Shown: in pieces, positions 15,123 through 23,160 of the stretch
How positions within the stretch are numbered: the stretch's first letter is position 1
Layout: each line of letters begins with the position of its first letter
Notes under the pieces: model-generated
The model's database searches: none
Seen by the model: only the letters and a program-made list of their open reading frames with translations
What the model was told of the DNA's origin: nothing
Assembly: GCA_052389895.1 (NCBI GenBank)
Contig: JBQTHM010000009.1
Span: forward strand, 1 to 31,876
Direction of reading: 5' to 3'
DNA from: CAVVXX01 sp052389895
Lineage (GTDB): Bacteria > Pseudomonadota > Alphaproteobacteria > Micropepsales > Micropepsaceae
DNA: 31,876 bases
Made by a program: the position numbers and the translations under genes

Positions 15123-16331
15123 TCAAGACTGCGCGGGCGCAGGCGCGACATCGCGCGCCTGCGACAACGTGCGGCGCACCGCAAGCGCAAAGACGGCGCA
15201 AGCCGAGACTACACCCAGCGGTGCGCTAACGAAGGGAAAGAGCAGGATAAGCGCCGCGGCGCCAATGAGAACGGGCACTTCGCCCGCATTCCAGCCCGAT
15301 GAGTGCGCAGCGCGCACGAAAAAGGCCGCCGCAACCATCAATACCGTCAGGTCGTATATGTAGACATACGGGGTCGCCAGCAGCACGGCAGAAGCCAGCG
15401 CCGCTGCCTTCATCTCGTAAGCGATCTGCCGGCGCCAAACGATGCAAAGGACGACGGCAAGGGCAGTCGCGAAGGCCAGCTGAAGCGCGAACGCCGGTAC
15501 GTAGCCCGCGCCAATCCAGCGCAACACTCCGAACAGGCTTTGCAGCTCGTTCCACCCCGCCATGCCGCCCGCGAGTACGGCTTCGTTGGTGTGCGGCAGC
15601 GAGGCAAAGAACGCCTGCCATGTGTCACCGCCAAACGCCGCCCAGGACAGTCCGGCAAGAAACACGGCGGTGAGTGCGGCGGAACCGAACGCCTTCCAGG
15701 CTCCGGCGGCAATCAGCACGATGGGAACAAGAATTCCGAACTGCGGTTTGTAGCTGAGAAGCCCGAATAGAATTCCGGCGGCGAGCGGCCGCCCCGGCAA
15801 CAGAAAAAGCGCGCCGCCTACGAGCGCAGCGGTCAAAAATCCGTTTTGCCCGACCCAGACATTCAGCAGCGTCGCGGGAAATGCGACAGCAAGAAACACC
15901 GCGTCCCTAAACGGCAAAATCCGTTGCACGACAATGAGATAGGCGGGCAGCGTGGCGGCCATCCAGACGAAAAAGGCCGCCAGATAAGGGAGCAGCGCCA
16001 GGCCCGCTGCGACAAAAAGAAACGCAGGCGGATAATGCCAGCCGAAATAACCGGCGAAGGAATGGCCGAGCGCTGCGGCTTCAACGCTCTTATGCGATGT
16101 CCAGTCGTAAGCGGCCTCCGGCGTGCCCGCGAGCACGAGCTTTCCCGCCGACCAAACATTGACGAAATCGGTCGCAACAACTTCCCCCGCGACATCGACG
16201 AGCCAAAATCCGGCCGCGCCCATGGCGGCAAGGAACGCGAGATAGGCGAAGGAAACCGCGAACGCGAGTCGCTCCAAATGGCCACGGCTGTCCAGCAGGG
16301 GAAGCGCGGGCGGCGAATCGCGGGCGGCCAT
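15123..16331 (-). CDS. GT87-type (DUF2029) polyprenol-dependent membrane glycosyltransferase
   Basis: 402 residues from the ATG at 16331; the frame is open to 16415 but that would overlap tadE. A first membrane helix is followed by VVATDFVNVWSAGKLVLAG, YDW and WHYPPAFLFVAAGLALLP, the DF...W-A...G...YD...YPP signature of the DUF2029/GT87 GT-C superfamily, then about nine further membrane helices. Known relatives are mannosyltransferases using polyprenyl-phosphate sugars in the periplasm. It follows tadE by 37 nt on the same strand, which suggests co-expression with pilus genes. The acceptor and sugar cannot be read from sequence. Confidence 0.75.
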   Translation of the reverse strand: MAARDSPPALPLLDSRGHLERLAFAVSFAYLAFLAAMGAAGFWLVDVAGEVVATDFVNVWSAGKLVLAGTPEAAYDWTSHKSVEAAALGHSFAGYFGWHYPPAFLFVAAGLALLPYLAAFFVWMAATLPAYLIVVQRILPFRDAVFLAVAFPATLLNVWVGQNGFLTAALVGGALFLLPGRPLAAGILFGLLSYKPQFGILVPIVLIAAGAWKAFGSAALTAVFLAGLSWAAFGGDTWQAFFASLPHTNEAVLAGGMAGWNELQSLFGVLRWIGAGYVPAFALQLAFATALAVVLCIVWRRQIAYEMKAAALASAVLLATPYVYIYDLTVLMVAAAFFVRAAHSSGWNAGEVPVLIGAAALILLFPFVSAPLGVVSACAVFALAVRRTLSQARDVAPAPAQS

Positions 16332-16368
16332 GTACCAGGCTAGCGCCACGGCGGCCGCAACACACCGC

Positions 16369-16749
16369 TTAAGGGAAACAGGCGCGGGCGGAAAGCGGAA
16401 CCGTGAGCTGCGCAACTCCTGTGTGCCAGACGAACGACGCCGTGGCGCTCACGACATTGCCGCAAGAGGCCGTCGAAGAGACGAAGGTGGGAGAAATCGC
16501 CGGACCAAAATACTTGTTGCCGGCATAGACCTGGATGCTGGTGGCGCTGGCGCAGACCGTAGATTTCACCGAGGCGCAGCGCGCCGCCTCTTCCACCGCA
16601 TAGTGCAGGCTGCCGATGGAAAACAGCAGCAACGTAAGATTGATCCCGCCGACCACGATGAGGAGAAAGACGGGGCTGAGAATCGCGAATTCCAGCGCCG
16701 CGGCGCCGCCATTTTCCCTGCATATTTTGCGAACAGTCCGCGTTCTCAT
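16369..16749 (-). CDS. tadE: TadE-like minor pilin
   Basis: 126 residues. A basic leader ending ENGG precedes AAALEFAILSPVFLLIVVGG, with Gly at -1 and Glu at +5 as in prepilin-peptidase substrates, followed by the TadE motif region YAVEEAARCASV. The C-terminal part (about 60-126) is a small Ser/Thr-rich extracytoplasmic domain with four or five Cys that could form disulfides. TadE pseudopilins are processed by TadV and are needed for Flp assembly. It starts 1 nt after the previous gene ends. Confidence 0.9.
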   Translation of the reverse strand: MRTRTVRKICRENGGAAALEFAILSPVFLLIVVGGINLTLLLFSIGSLHYAVEEAARCASVKSTVCASATSIQVYAGNKYFGPAISPTFVSSTASCGNVVSATASFVWHTGVAQLTVPLSARACFP

Positions 16750-16750
16750 C

Positions 16751-17299
16751 TTACTTCAGCCTGATCATGCTGCTCTCGGTGATCGTTGTCGGGAGCAGGC
16801 CCCCGATGGACACCCCGGTGAACAGCGGCCTGAAGCTGTATGTGACGTCGACGCGCAGATAGTCGCCGGGCGTGGCCTCCGGATTTGCGACCGACGAGCA
16901 ATCGGCAGGCGCGACCGAGACGTCGCTTACATATTGCAATGTGCCGGAAGAGGTCACGCAGTAATACCCTTCCGACGGGGAGCCCTCCGCGAGCGAAACA
17001 TTTGCGCCCAACGTGGTGCTGGTGATCGCTGCGTTAATCGCGGAATTCAGTCCCGAGCATTTGGTGGTGGCGGGCACCTTGTTGAGGTCGCACGTCTTGA
17101 ACGCCGCCATGGCGCCCATTTCGGCGGCGTTTTCGACTTGCATGCGTTCATAGACGTAGCGCGCAAGATCGACCACGTTGAGCCGCGCGATGGAAAGGAA
17201 CCCCGCGAAAGCCGCGAATTCGATCGCGGCGACGCCCCGGTTTTCCCGGCGGAAACGTCCCAGTCTCTCGCGCCACCGAAGAAGGAAAGCTGGCGTCAT
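16751..17299 (-). CDS. tadF: TadE/TadF-like minor pilin
   Basis: 182 residues. The leader RWRERLGRFRRENRG is followed by VAAIEFAAFAGFLSIARLN, with Gly at -1 and Glu at +5, then the conserved LARYVYERMQVENAAEMGAMAAF helix. The rest is an extracytoplasmic beta-rich domain with several Cys (residues about 70, 80, 113 and 133) and a C-terminal SFRPLFTGVSIGGLLP, similar to TadE/F proteins. It lies 10 nt after tadG and 1 nt before tadE, one operon. Whether it should be called TadE or TadF cannot be settled from motifs alone. Confidence 0.85.
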   Translation of the reverse strand: MTPAFLLRWRERLGRFRRENRGVAAIEFAAFAGFLSIARLNVVDLARYVYERMQVENAAEMGAMAAFKTCDLNKVPATTKCSGLNSAINAAITSTTLGANVSLAEGSPSEGYYCVTSSGTLQYVSDVSVAPADCSSVANPEATPGDYLRVDVTYSFRPLFTGVSIGGLLPTTITESSMIRLK

Positions 17300-17309
17300 G
17301 CGGCCTCCC

Positions 17310-18674
17310 TCATCCCACCAGCTGGGTTCGCGTGGGCAGAATGTTGGAAGGAAGATCCAGGCCGGCTTCGGGGCATTCGCCGCGCGCCAGAATGTTGGCC
17401 GTGCCGTTGATCGTCACGTTGTCCACGACCAGCGCAAAACACGAATAGCCGTTGCTCGCCTTATTGACGGCGCCGCTGAACGTAACGCTCGCCTTCGGCA
17501 GATAGGCGAGCCCCGTGATGTCCCACGCCGGATTATTCCCCGCATAGGTAAAGCTGACCCCCGATGTCAGGGCCGGATCCTGATAGATCGCCACGCCTGA
17601 CCACGGGCCCGAGGCCGGGGCATTGAAATCGAGAATTCCGCCATTGGTGCTGTCGGTCGGGTAGTGCTTGTAGCTTCCCGACGTACCGCCGAAGACCAGC
17701 GTCAGTGCGGACCCGTTCGACGTACGCAGCGTGTAACCATTGGTGTTCAGCCTGCCGTTGTAGATCACCAGCACCGCGCCGTCGCCGGTCGAGTTTATCG
17801 TCACGTCTCCGGTAAGCTGAAGATCGCCGCACACGGCCGTGTTGCCGCTCAAACTCTTGCTTCCCGACCACCGATTGCTTTCCGGCAATTGCGGATCGTG
17901 CGGATGCGAGGGCATCTGCGGATAGGAGGCGCAGGTATTGGCCGGAATGTTGCTCGCCAGGGCGGAATAGGGGTCTTCGACGATCGGCACGTTGGAATAC
18001 TGGTTGATTCCGCAGCCATTGTTCGTGCTATGCGCGGCGCCGATCGCGGCGTTCAAGTTGTGACCGGTGCAGGTGGCCGTCGTGTTGGACATGACGTTGC
18101 AATCGGTCAAATTGGCGTTGGGCGCGCCGTGCGAGGTAATGCCCTGTGCTCCGCTGGCGCCCAAAGCCAGGATGCAATAGTCGGTTTCCTCGTATGGCGA
18201 AGTGGCGATCGCGGTGGCGGCAATACGAACCTGTTTTGCGCCGTCGATGACGGCGTCTCCGCTGAACCCAACGACCTGCGCGAGGTAGAGCGGCACGTAG
18301 CCCGTGATGGTCACGCTGTAGCAATCGTTCCCGCTGGACGGACAGGTGACGCCGTTTGCCGCCGACACGGAAATGTTGCTGCCGCCGTCCGTATATCCGT
18401 AGGTCGCGGCAACCGCCCTGGCTTCCGTGGCGAAGCTCGTGCCGCCGTTCGTTGCCGCGGCAATCACGGAAGCGTCGGCCGCGTTCTGCATCGCGCGCTG
18501 GGTCATGTACCAGTTGGAAACTTCAAAGCCCACGCCCAGCGCGCCAATCAGGATCGGCGATATGATGCCCATCAGAATGGAGAAATTGCCGCGTGTGTCT
18601 TTCGAAAATCCGCGCGCTCGAGCGGCAAGCCAGCACAATATACCGCAGGATCCGGAACTCTTCCGCTGCATCAT
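17310..18674 (-). CDS. tadG: TadG-like pilus assembly protein
   Basis: 454 residues from ATG ATG at 18674; an upstream TTG at 18683 is in frame. The N-terminus (about 25-75) has TRGNFSILMGIISPILIGAL and the YMTQRAMQNAADASVIAAAT helix of TadG/TadE-type Flp-assembly proteins. The residue at +5 after the Gly is Leu, not Glu, so it is probably anchored and not cleaved, as for other TadG. The remaining about 350 residues are an extracytoplasmic, Ser/Thr/Asn/Gly-rich domain with many Cys and beta-helix-like repeats (LQLTGDVTINSTGDGAVLVI, SVTFSGAVNKASNGYSCFAL, VTINGTANILARG). TadG lacks the usual von Willebrand A domain motif here, as far as I can see. Confidence 0.8.
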   Translation of the reverse strand: MMQRKSSGSCGILCWLAARARGFSKDTRGNFSILMGIISPILIGALGVGFEVSNWYMTQRAMQNAADASVIAAATNGGTSFATEARAVAATYGYTDGGSNISVSAANGVTCPSSGNDCYSVTITGYVPLYLAQVVGFSGDAVIDGAKQVRIAATAIATSPYEETDYCILALGASGAQGITSHGAPNANLTDCNVMSNTTATCTGHNLNAAIGAAHSTNNGCGINQYSNVPIVEDPYSALASNIPANTCASYPQMPSHPHDPQLPESNRWSGSKSLSGNTAVCGDLQLTGDVTINSTGDGAVLVIYNGRLNTNGYTLRTSNGSALTLVFGGTSGSYKHYPTDSTNGGILDFNAPASGPWSGVAIYQDPALTSGVSFTYAGNNPAWDITGLAYLPKASVTFSGAVNKASNGYSCFALVVDNVTINGTANILARGECPEAGLDLPSNILPTRTQLVG

Positions 18675-18806
18675 GGCCGCCAACTGCTGACAAATGTTGC
18701 CGCGTTAGCATCTATGCCGGATTGGTTACGCGCCGCTTAAAGCAACAGGCTTCGTTTCAAAACGATAAACGCCTTGTTACCCAAGCCGGACGCATTCGCA
18801 TCAACT

Positions 18807-19715
18807 TCAAATAGTCTTGTCTCGGCTTCTGCGCTTGCGAATAAGACCTTCCTGCGCAACCGAGGCGACGAGCGTCCCATCTCTACGGTAAATATCGCCG
18901 CGGTTGAATCCGCGTCCGCCCGATGCGCTCGGGCTATCCTGCACGTAAAGCAGCCACTCGTCGGCGCGAAACGGCCGGTGAAACCACATGGCGTGATCCA
19001 GGCTCGCCAGCTGCATGTTGCCGGACATCACGCTGAAGCCATGCGGCAGCAAACAGGTGTCGAGCAGCGTCATGTCGGATGCGTAGGCCAGCACGCATTG
19101 ATGGAGCCTGGGATTGTCCGGCATGGCTCCCGTCGCGCGCATCCATACGACCTGGTGCGGCGGATGTTTTCCCGCTTTGAAACGGTCCGCGGGGTCCACC
19201 GCGCGGATCTCGATCGGGCGTTCCCGCAGAAACCAGGCCCGGGCTTCATCGGGCACCGTGCTGGCGAGCTCCAGGCGGCGCTGTTTTTCGCTGGGAAGCG
19301 ATTCGGGGTCGGGCGCGTCGGGCATTCTGGACTGATGCTCCAGTCCCGTCTCTGAGACCTGAAAGGACGCCGCCATGTTGAAAATCTGCTGGCCGCTCTG
19401 AATGGCGACGACGCGCCGGGCCGTGAAACTTCCGCCGTCGCGGGCGCGATCGACCTCGTAAAGGATCGGCAGCTTGGGATCGCCCGGGCGCAGGAAATAG
19501 GCGTGCAGCGAATGGCATGTGCGCTCCCCCACCGTGCGCGAGGCCGCCACCAGCGCCTGGCCCAGGACTTGGCCGCCGAAAACCCGTTGCCAGCGGTCAC
19601 GGGGCGATATGCCCCGGAAGATGTTTACTTCGATCTGCTCGAGATCGAGAACGTCGAGAAGTTCGGCAACAGGGTGCGTCTGGCCCGCCTTCGACCCGCT
19701 GTGACGCTCGTTCAT
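18807..19715 (-). CDS. tesB: Acyl-CoA thioesterase II (TesB)
   Basis: 302 residues, typical TesB length. Double hot-dog fold: N-terminal half with RVFGGQVLGQALVAASRTVG and SLHAYFLRPGDPKLPILYEV, then GGSFTARRVVAIQSGQQIFN; C-terminal half with LAYASDMTLLDTCLLPHG (catalytic Asp), SLDHAMWFHRPFRADEWLLY and a closing FNRGDIYRRDGTLVASVAQE containing the active-site Gln. It hydrolyses acyl-CoA to free acid and CoA in the cytoplasm. It is divergent from btaA with 131 nt between. No anomaly. Confidence 0.95.
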   Translation of the reverse strand: MNERHSGSKAGQTHPVAELLDVLDLEQIEVNIFRGISPRDRWQRVFGGQVLGQALVAASRTVGERTCHSLHAYFLRPGDPKLPILYEVDRARDGGSFTARRVVAIQSGQQIFNMAASFQVSETGLEHQSRMPDAPDPESLPSEKQRRLELASTVPDEARAWFLRERPIEIRAVDPADRFKAGKHPPHQVVWMRATGAMPDNPRLHQCVLAYASDMTLLDTCLLPHGFSVMSGNMQLASLDHAMWFHRPFRADEWLLYVQDSPSASGGRGFNRGDIYRRDGTLVASVAQEGLIRKRRSRDKTI

Positions 19716-19846
19716 TCTTTCCCCTTAGTGCGCACCCGCCATGGCCGCAAGCGGGCGAAACGGAAAGCGCGCAAATTGCTTTGCCCGCGGCCTGTAACCC
19801 GCCTACAAACGCCCCCTTCGACTGCCGGGGCGGGCACGGGAGCGCA

Positions 19847-21067
19847 ATGGGTAACGTACTTCTCGAACGCGCGGCGCATACGCGGCCCGCCACCACCAAG
19901 CGCGGAGCGCTGGAACGTCTCTTCACCTTGATGTTCCAGGGCTTCGTCTACAATCAGATTTGGGAAGATCCCGCCGTCGACCTCGACGCGCTTGACCTCA
20001 AGCCGCAACATCGCGTCGTCACTATCGCCTCAGGCGGCTGCAATGTCCTCAATTATCTGGTCGCCGATCCCGCTCAGGTCATCGCGGTGGACCTCAATCC
20101 CAACCACGTGGCGCTGACCAGACTGAAGCTTCAGGCGCTGGAGCACCTCGATTACGACGAGTTCTTCCGCTTCTTCGGTGTGGCCAAGGACAAGGCCAAC
20201 CGTGAGGTGTTCGACAATTTTCTCGCCCGGCGCCTCGATCCGGAAACCCGGAAATATTGGGAACGGCGCATTCCGCTGCGCGGGCGGCGCATCAACATGT
20301 TCGCCCGCAATCTCTATCGCTACGGGTTGCTCGGCCGCTTCATCGGCATCCTGCATGCGGTCGCACGGTTGAACGGCAAGAAGCTCGAAGAAATTCTTGC
20401 CGCCCGCACACCGGAAGAACAGCGCGCCGCGTTCGAGCGCGTGGTGGCGCCGCTTTTTGACAACAAGCTGGTCCGCCTTCTTTCCCGGCTGCCGGTGTCG
20501 TTTTACGGGCTGGGGATTCCGCCCGCGCAATACGACGAACTGGTTGCGGCGTCGGGCGGAAATCCGGTGGCGCTGCTTCGCCAGCGCGTAGAACGGCTGG
20601 CCTGTGACTTCCCCGTTTCGGAAAACTACTTCGCCTGGCAGGCCTTCAGCCGCGGCTATGACGTGAAGAACCGCACGGCGGTCCCCGACTATCTGCGGCG
20701 CGATTCGTATGACGTCATCAAGGCGCGCGTCGGCCGCGTCGCGGTGCATCACGCCTCGATGACCGAATTCCTCAGGGACCAGCCGGCCCGCTCGCTGCAC
20801 CGCTATGTGCTTCTCGACGCACAGGATTGGATGACGGCGGAATCGCTAAATGCGTTGTGGACGCAAATCGACCGCACGGCGGATGCGGAGGATGCGCGCG
20901 TCATTTTCCGCACGGCCGGTCCCGACTCGCCGTTGCCGCGCAAACTCAGTGCCGTCCTGCGCGAGCCCTGGTGCTACCTGGAAGAGGAAAGCCGCGCCCT
21001 TCATGCTCGCGACCGCTCGTCCATCTATGGCGGGTTTCATGTCTGCGTGAGACGGCAGCTCTCGTGA
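19847..21067 (+). CDS. btaA: BtaA, S-adenosylmethionine:diacylglycerol 3-amino-3-carboxypropyltransferase
   Basis: 406 residues from the ATG at 19847 (GGGAG just upstream); longer readings back to 19517 overlap tesB and are spurious. The DUF3419/BtaA family is recognised by GFVYNQIWEDPAVDLDALDL, the SAM-binding VVTIASGGCNVLNYLV and VIAVDLNPNHVALTRLKLQA, then a long helical region and the late VLLDAQDWMTAESLNALWTQ plus RVIFRTAG. It moves the aminocarboxypropyl group of SAM to diacylglycerol to make diacylglyceryl-homoserine, the first step of the betaine lipid DGTS, at the membrane. btaB follows with a 4-nt overlap. DGTS substitutes for phospholipids under phosphate limitation in related bacteria, but no pho box was identified here. 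Confidence 0.93.
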   Translation: MGNVLLERAAHTRPATTKRGALERLFTLMFQGFVYNQIWEDPAVDLDALDLKPQHRVVTIASGGCNVLNYLVADPAQVIAVDLNPNHVALTRLKLQALEHLDYDEFFRFFGVAKDKANREVFDNFLARRLDPETRKYWERRIPLRGRRINMFARNLYRYGLLGRFIGILHAVARLNGKKLEEILAARTPEEQRAAFERVVAPLFDNKLVRLLSRLPVSFYGLGIPPAQYDELVAASGGNPVALLRQRVERLACDFPVSENYFAWQAFSRGYDVKNRTAVPDYLRRDSYDVIKARVGRVAVHHASMTEFLRDQPARSLHRYVLLDAQDWMTAESLNALWTQIDRTADAEDARVIFRTAGPDSPLPRKLSAVLREPWCYLEEESRALHARDRSSIYGGFHVCVRRQLS

Positions 21068-21732
21068 GCCGCCGCGGCGGCGATCACGCCGCGTTGATGG
21101 ACCGCGTCTACCACTATCAGCGGCATTTCTACGACGTAACGCGAAGATTCTTTCTGTTCGGGCGCGACCGGCTGTTGCGCGAGATGCAGCCGTGCCCCGG
21201 GGATAGCATCGTCGAAATTGGCTGCGGCACCGCCCGCAATCTCATCAAGCTGGCCACCCTCTATCCCGGCGCGAGCCTGTACGGTCTCGATGCGTCGCGC
21301 GAAATGTTGCGCACGGCACAACAGCGAATGGGGCGAAAAGGCCTTTCCTCGCAGATAAGCATCGCGCACGGGCTTGCCGAAGATTTTTCGCCGCTGGCAT
21401 TTTCGCGCCGCGAGAAGTTCGATCACACCTTGTTTTCCTATAGCCTTTCGATGATTCCCGATTGGCGTGCGGCCCTTCGCGCCGCCGCGCGCGCGACCAA
21501 GCCTGAAGGACGCGTGCACATCGTCGACTTCGGGGATTTAGGCGGGCTCTTTCGTCCTTTCGCCTGCGGCTTGCGCGCCTGGCTTCGGCTCTTTCACGTG
21601 ACCCCGCGTGATGAACTTTCCCTGGCCGTTGCGCAGATGCCCGGCGCCTCGGTGGCGCACCTGCCAGGGCGTTACGCTTTCCTGGCCAGGCTGACGCCCC
21701 AGGCAGCAGACGAACTTTCGGCAAGGCCGTAA
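21064..21732 (+). CDS. btaB: BtaB, diacylglyceryl-homoserine N-methyltransferase
   Basis: 222 residues from a GTG at 21064 that overlaps the btaA stop (GTGA), the natural coupled start; longer frames read back into btaA. A class I SAM methyltransferase: DRVYHYQRHFYDVTRRFFLFGRD opening, motif I IVEIGCGTARNLIKLA, LYGLDASREML, then a YSLSMIPDWRAALR region and GRVHIVDFGDLGG. It adds three methyl groups to the homoserine headgroup, giving DGTS. It works directly with BtaA in one two-gene operon. Confidence 0.92.
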   Translation: MSRRGGDHAALMDRVYHYQRHFYDVTRRFFLFGRDRLLREMQPCPGDSIVEIGCGTARNLIKLATLYPGASLYGLDASREMLRTAQQRMGRKGLSSQISIAHGLAEDFSPLAFSRREKFDHTLFSYSLSMIPDWRAALRAAARATKPEGRVHIVDFGDLGGLFRPFACGLRAWLRLFHVTPRDELSLAVAQMPGASVAHLPGRYAFLARLTPQAADELSARP

Positions 21733-21784
21733 CTGCCGCGACCCATGCAAAATGGCCGGGAAGGCTGCGAAACGGCTGGGAACT

Positions 21785-21801
21785 CGGCCTGTTGCAGGCC
21801 G
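21785..21801 (+). terminator. Possible hairpin after btaB
   Basis: CGGCCTG-TTG-CAGGCCG is a perfect 7-bp stem with a 3-nt loop, 53 nt past the btaB stop. No T-run follows, so termination would need other factors. Confidence 0.3.
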
Positions 21802-21888
21802 GTCACAACCGTCCATTAGAATAGCGTATCCAGCCGTTTTGGGCCGATTCCACGCCCTTCGCTCCTACTCTTCGTTAGGGAGCGCCCG

Positions 21889-21894
21889 TATAAT
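21889..21894 (+). promoter_or_regulatory. -10 box upstream of ompA-like gene 1
   Basis: A perfect TATAAT lies 69 nt before the ATG of the first OmpA-like gene, in a 231-nt gap with no other gene. The expected -35 region (about 21866-21872) is not a good match, so the promoter is inferred from the -10 alone. Confidence 0.45.
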
Positions 21895-21963
21895 GCAGCT
21901 TGGTAACATTGGCGCCATGGTGGGGGGGCCCCCGCCTGTGGTCATTGCAGACGAGGGTTAAAC

Positions 21964-22950
21964 ATGAAACTTCGCGCGATTGCCCTAGCGGGCGTGGCAG
22001 CTGCGTTCCTCGCGACACCGGCTGCGGCCGGCCCAACGGGCTGGTATCTCGGACTTGGCATTGGCTGGAACAGTCCCAACGATCCGAACTTCAAGTCGAC
22101 GTGCTGCGGCAGCGGCAACGTGAGTTTGGACGACACGGCCGCCTATATGGGCTCGTTCGGCTACAAGTGGGACAACAACTGGCGCGCAGAACTCGAGTTC
22201 AGCTACACGGATCCGGATATCGACAACAGCTCCGGCGGCGGGGACCTGCAAAAGTCCGCGCTGATGCTGAACGCGGCCTATGACTTTCCGCTCAGCCAGC
22301 GCGCCAACTTGGTTCTCGGTGCCGGCGCCGGCATTTCTTGGATCGATCCCAGCAGCACCTTCATTCGTGGCGTCGATCAGAAATTCGTCTGGCAGGGCAT
22401 TTTGGGCTTGGCATTTGCACTCAACGACAGTTTCGAAATCCAGATCGACTACCGTTATGTGTCGTTTAACGACTCCGAGCATCACATTGTCGGCGTGCCT
22501 GGCGCGAAGGGCTCGCTGACCGATCTAGAAGACAACCGTGTGATGGTCGGGTTCCGTTGGCAGCTCTTCCATGCAGCGCCTCCGCCGCCTCCTCCTCCGC
22601 CGCCTCCGCCGCCGATGGTGAAGACGTTCATCGTCTTCTTCGACTTCGACAAGTCGAACCTGAACGCGGAAGCGCAGAAGGTCGTGGCCGAAGCCGTCGA
22701 CACTGCGAAGAAGACCGGTATGGTTCGCGTGCTTGTCACCGGCCATACGGACACGGTCGGCTCGCGTCAGTACAACCAGGGCCTCTCCGAGCGTCGCGCC
22801 GAATCGGTGAAATCCGAAATGGTGCGCCTTGGCATGAACCCGGACGAGATCACCACGGTGGGCAAGAACTTCTCGGAGCCGCTGGTTCCGACGGGCCCGG
22901 GCGTGCGTGAGCCTCAGAACCGCCGCGCCGTCATCGACTTGGGCGGCTAA
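21964..22950 (+). CDS. OmpA-like outer-membrane protein 1
   Basis: 328 residues; GAGGG precedes the ATG by 8 nt. A signal peptide cleaved after about residue 22 (TPAAA|G) leads to an eight-strand beta-barrel domain (about 25-205) with GWYLGLGIGWNS, FGYKWDNNWRAELEFSYT and VMVGFRWQLF. A run of 12 prolines links to a C-terminal OmpA/MotB peptidoglycan-binding domain (about 217-328) with FIVFFDFDKSNLNAEAQ, TGHTDTVGSRQYNQGLSERR and REPQNRRAVIDL. It anchors the outer membrane to peptidoglycan. It is a tandem paralogue of the next gene, and a terminator follows. The long Pro run is encoded by imperfect CCG/CCT repeats that could slip in replication. Confidence 0.95.
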   Translation: MKLRAIALAGVAAAFLATPAAAGPTGWYLGLGIGWNSPNDPNFKSTCCGSGNVSLDDTAAYMGSFGYKWDNNWRAELEFSYTDPDIDNSSGGGDLQKSALMLNAAYDFPLSQRANLVLGAGAGISWIDPSSTFIRGVDQKFVWQGILGLAFALNDSFEIQIDYRYVSFNDSEHHIVGVPGAKGSLTDLEDNRVMVGFRWQLFHAAPPPPPPPPPPPPMVKTFIVFFDFDKSNLNAEAQKVVAEAVDTAKKTGMVRVLVTGHTDTVGSRQYNQGLSERRAESVKSEMVRLGMNPDEITTVGKNFSEPLVPTGPGVREPQNRRAVIDLGG

Positions 22951-22971
22951 TCCGGTTCACCCGGTTTAGGC

Positions 22972-23003
22972 GAAGGGCGGGCTTCGGCTCGCCCTTCTTT
23001 TTT
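22972..23003 (+). terminator. Intrinsic terminator of ompA-like gene 1
   Basis: GAAGGGCG-GGCTTCGGCT-CGCCCTTC followed by TTTTTT: an 8-bp GC-rich stem, further paired GGC/GCT around a TTCG tetraloop, and a T-run, 21 nt after the stop. A textbook rho-independent terminator. Confidence 0.9.
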
Positions 23004-23160
23004 GCACCCGGCCCGAACTGTTGCTCCCCTACATCACCTGCCCGCAAACCCGCTCCGGGCGGGGAGCGCAATGAGCGCTCGATTGTTGTTTGACCTGCTC
23101 CGGGCGCGGTCTGTGCGGCACGCGGCCGGGCGGGGAGCCACACATGGAGCGAGGTGAGAC

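Noticed and set aside
19517..19846. Extended N-terminus of BtaA (110 extra residues)
   Set aside because: It overlaps tesB on the other strand, has composition unlike BtaA proteins, and a good ribosome site and homology start at 19847.
20827..21063. Extended N-terminus of BtaB
   Set aside because: It lies wholly inside btaA in another frame; the GTG at 21064 gives the normal BtaB length with a typical 4-nt overlap.
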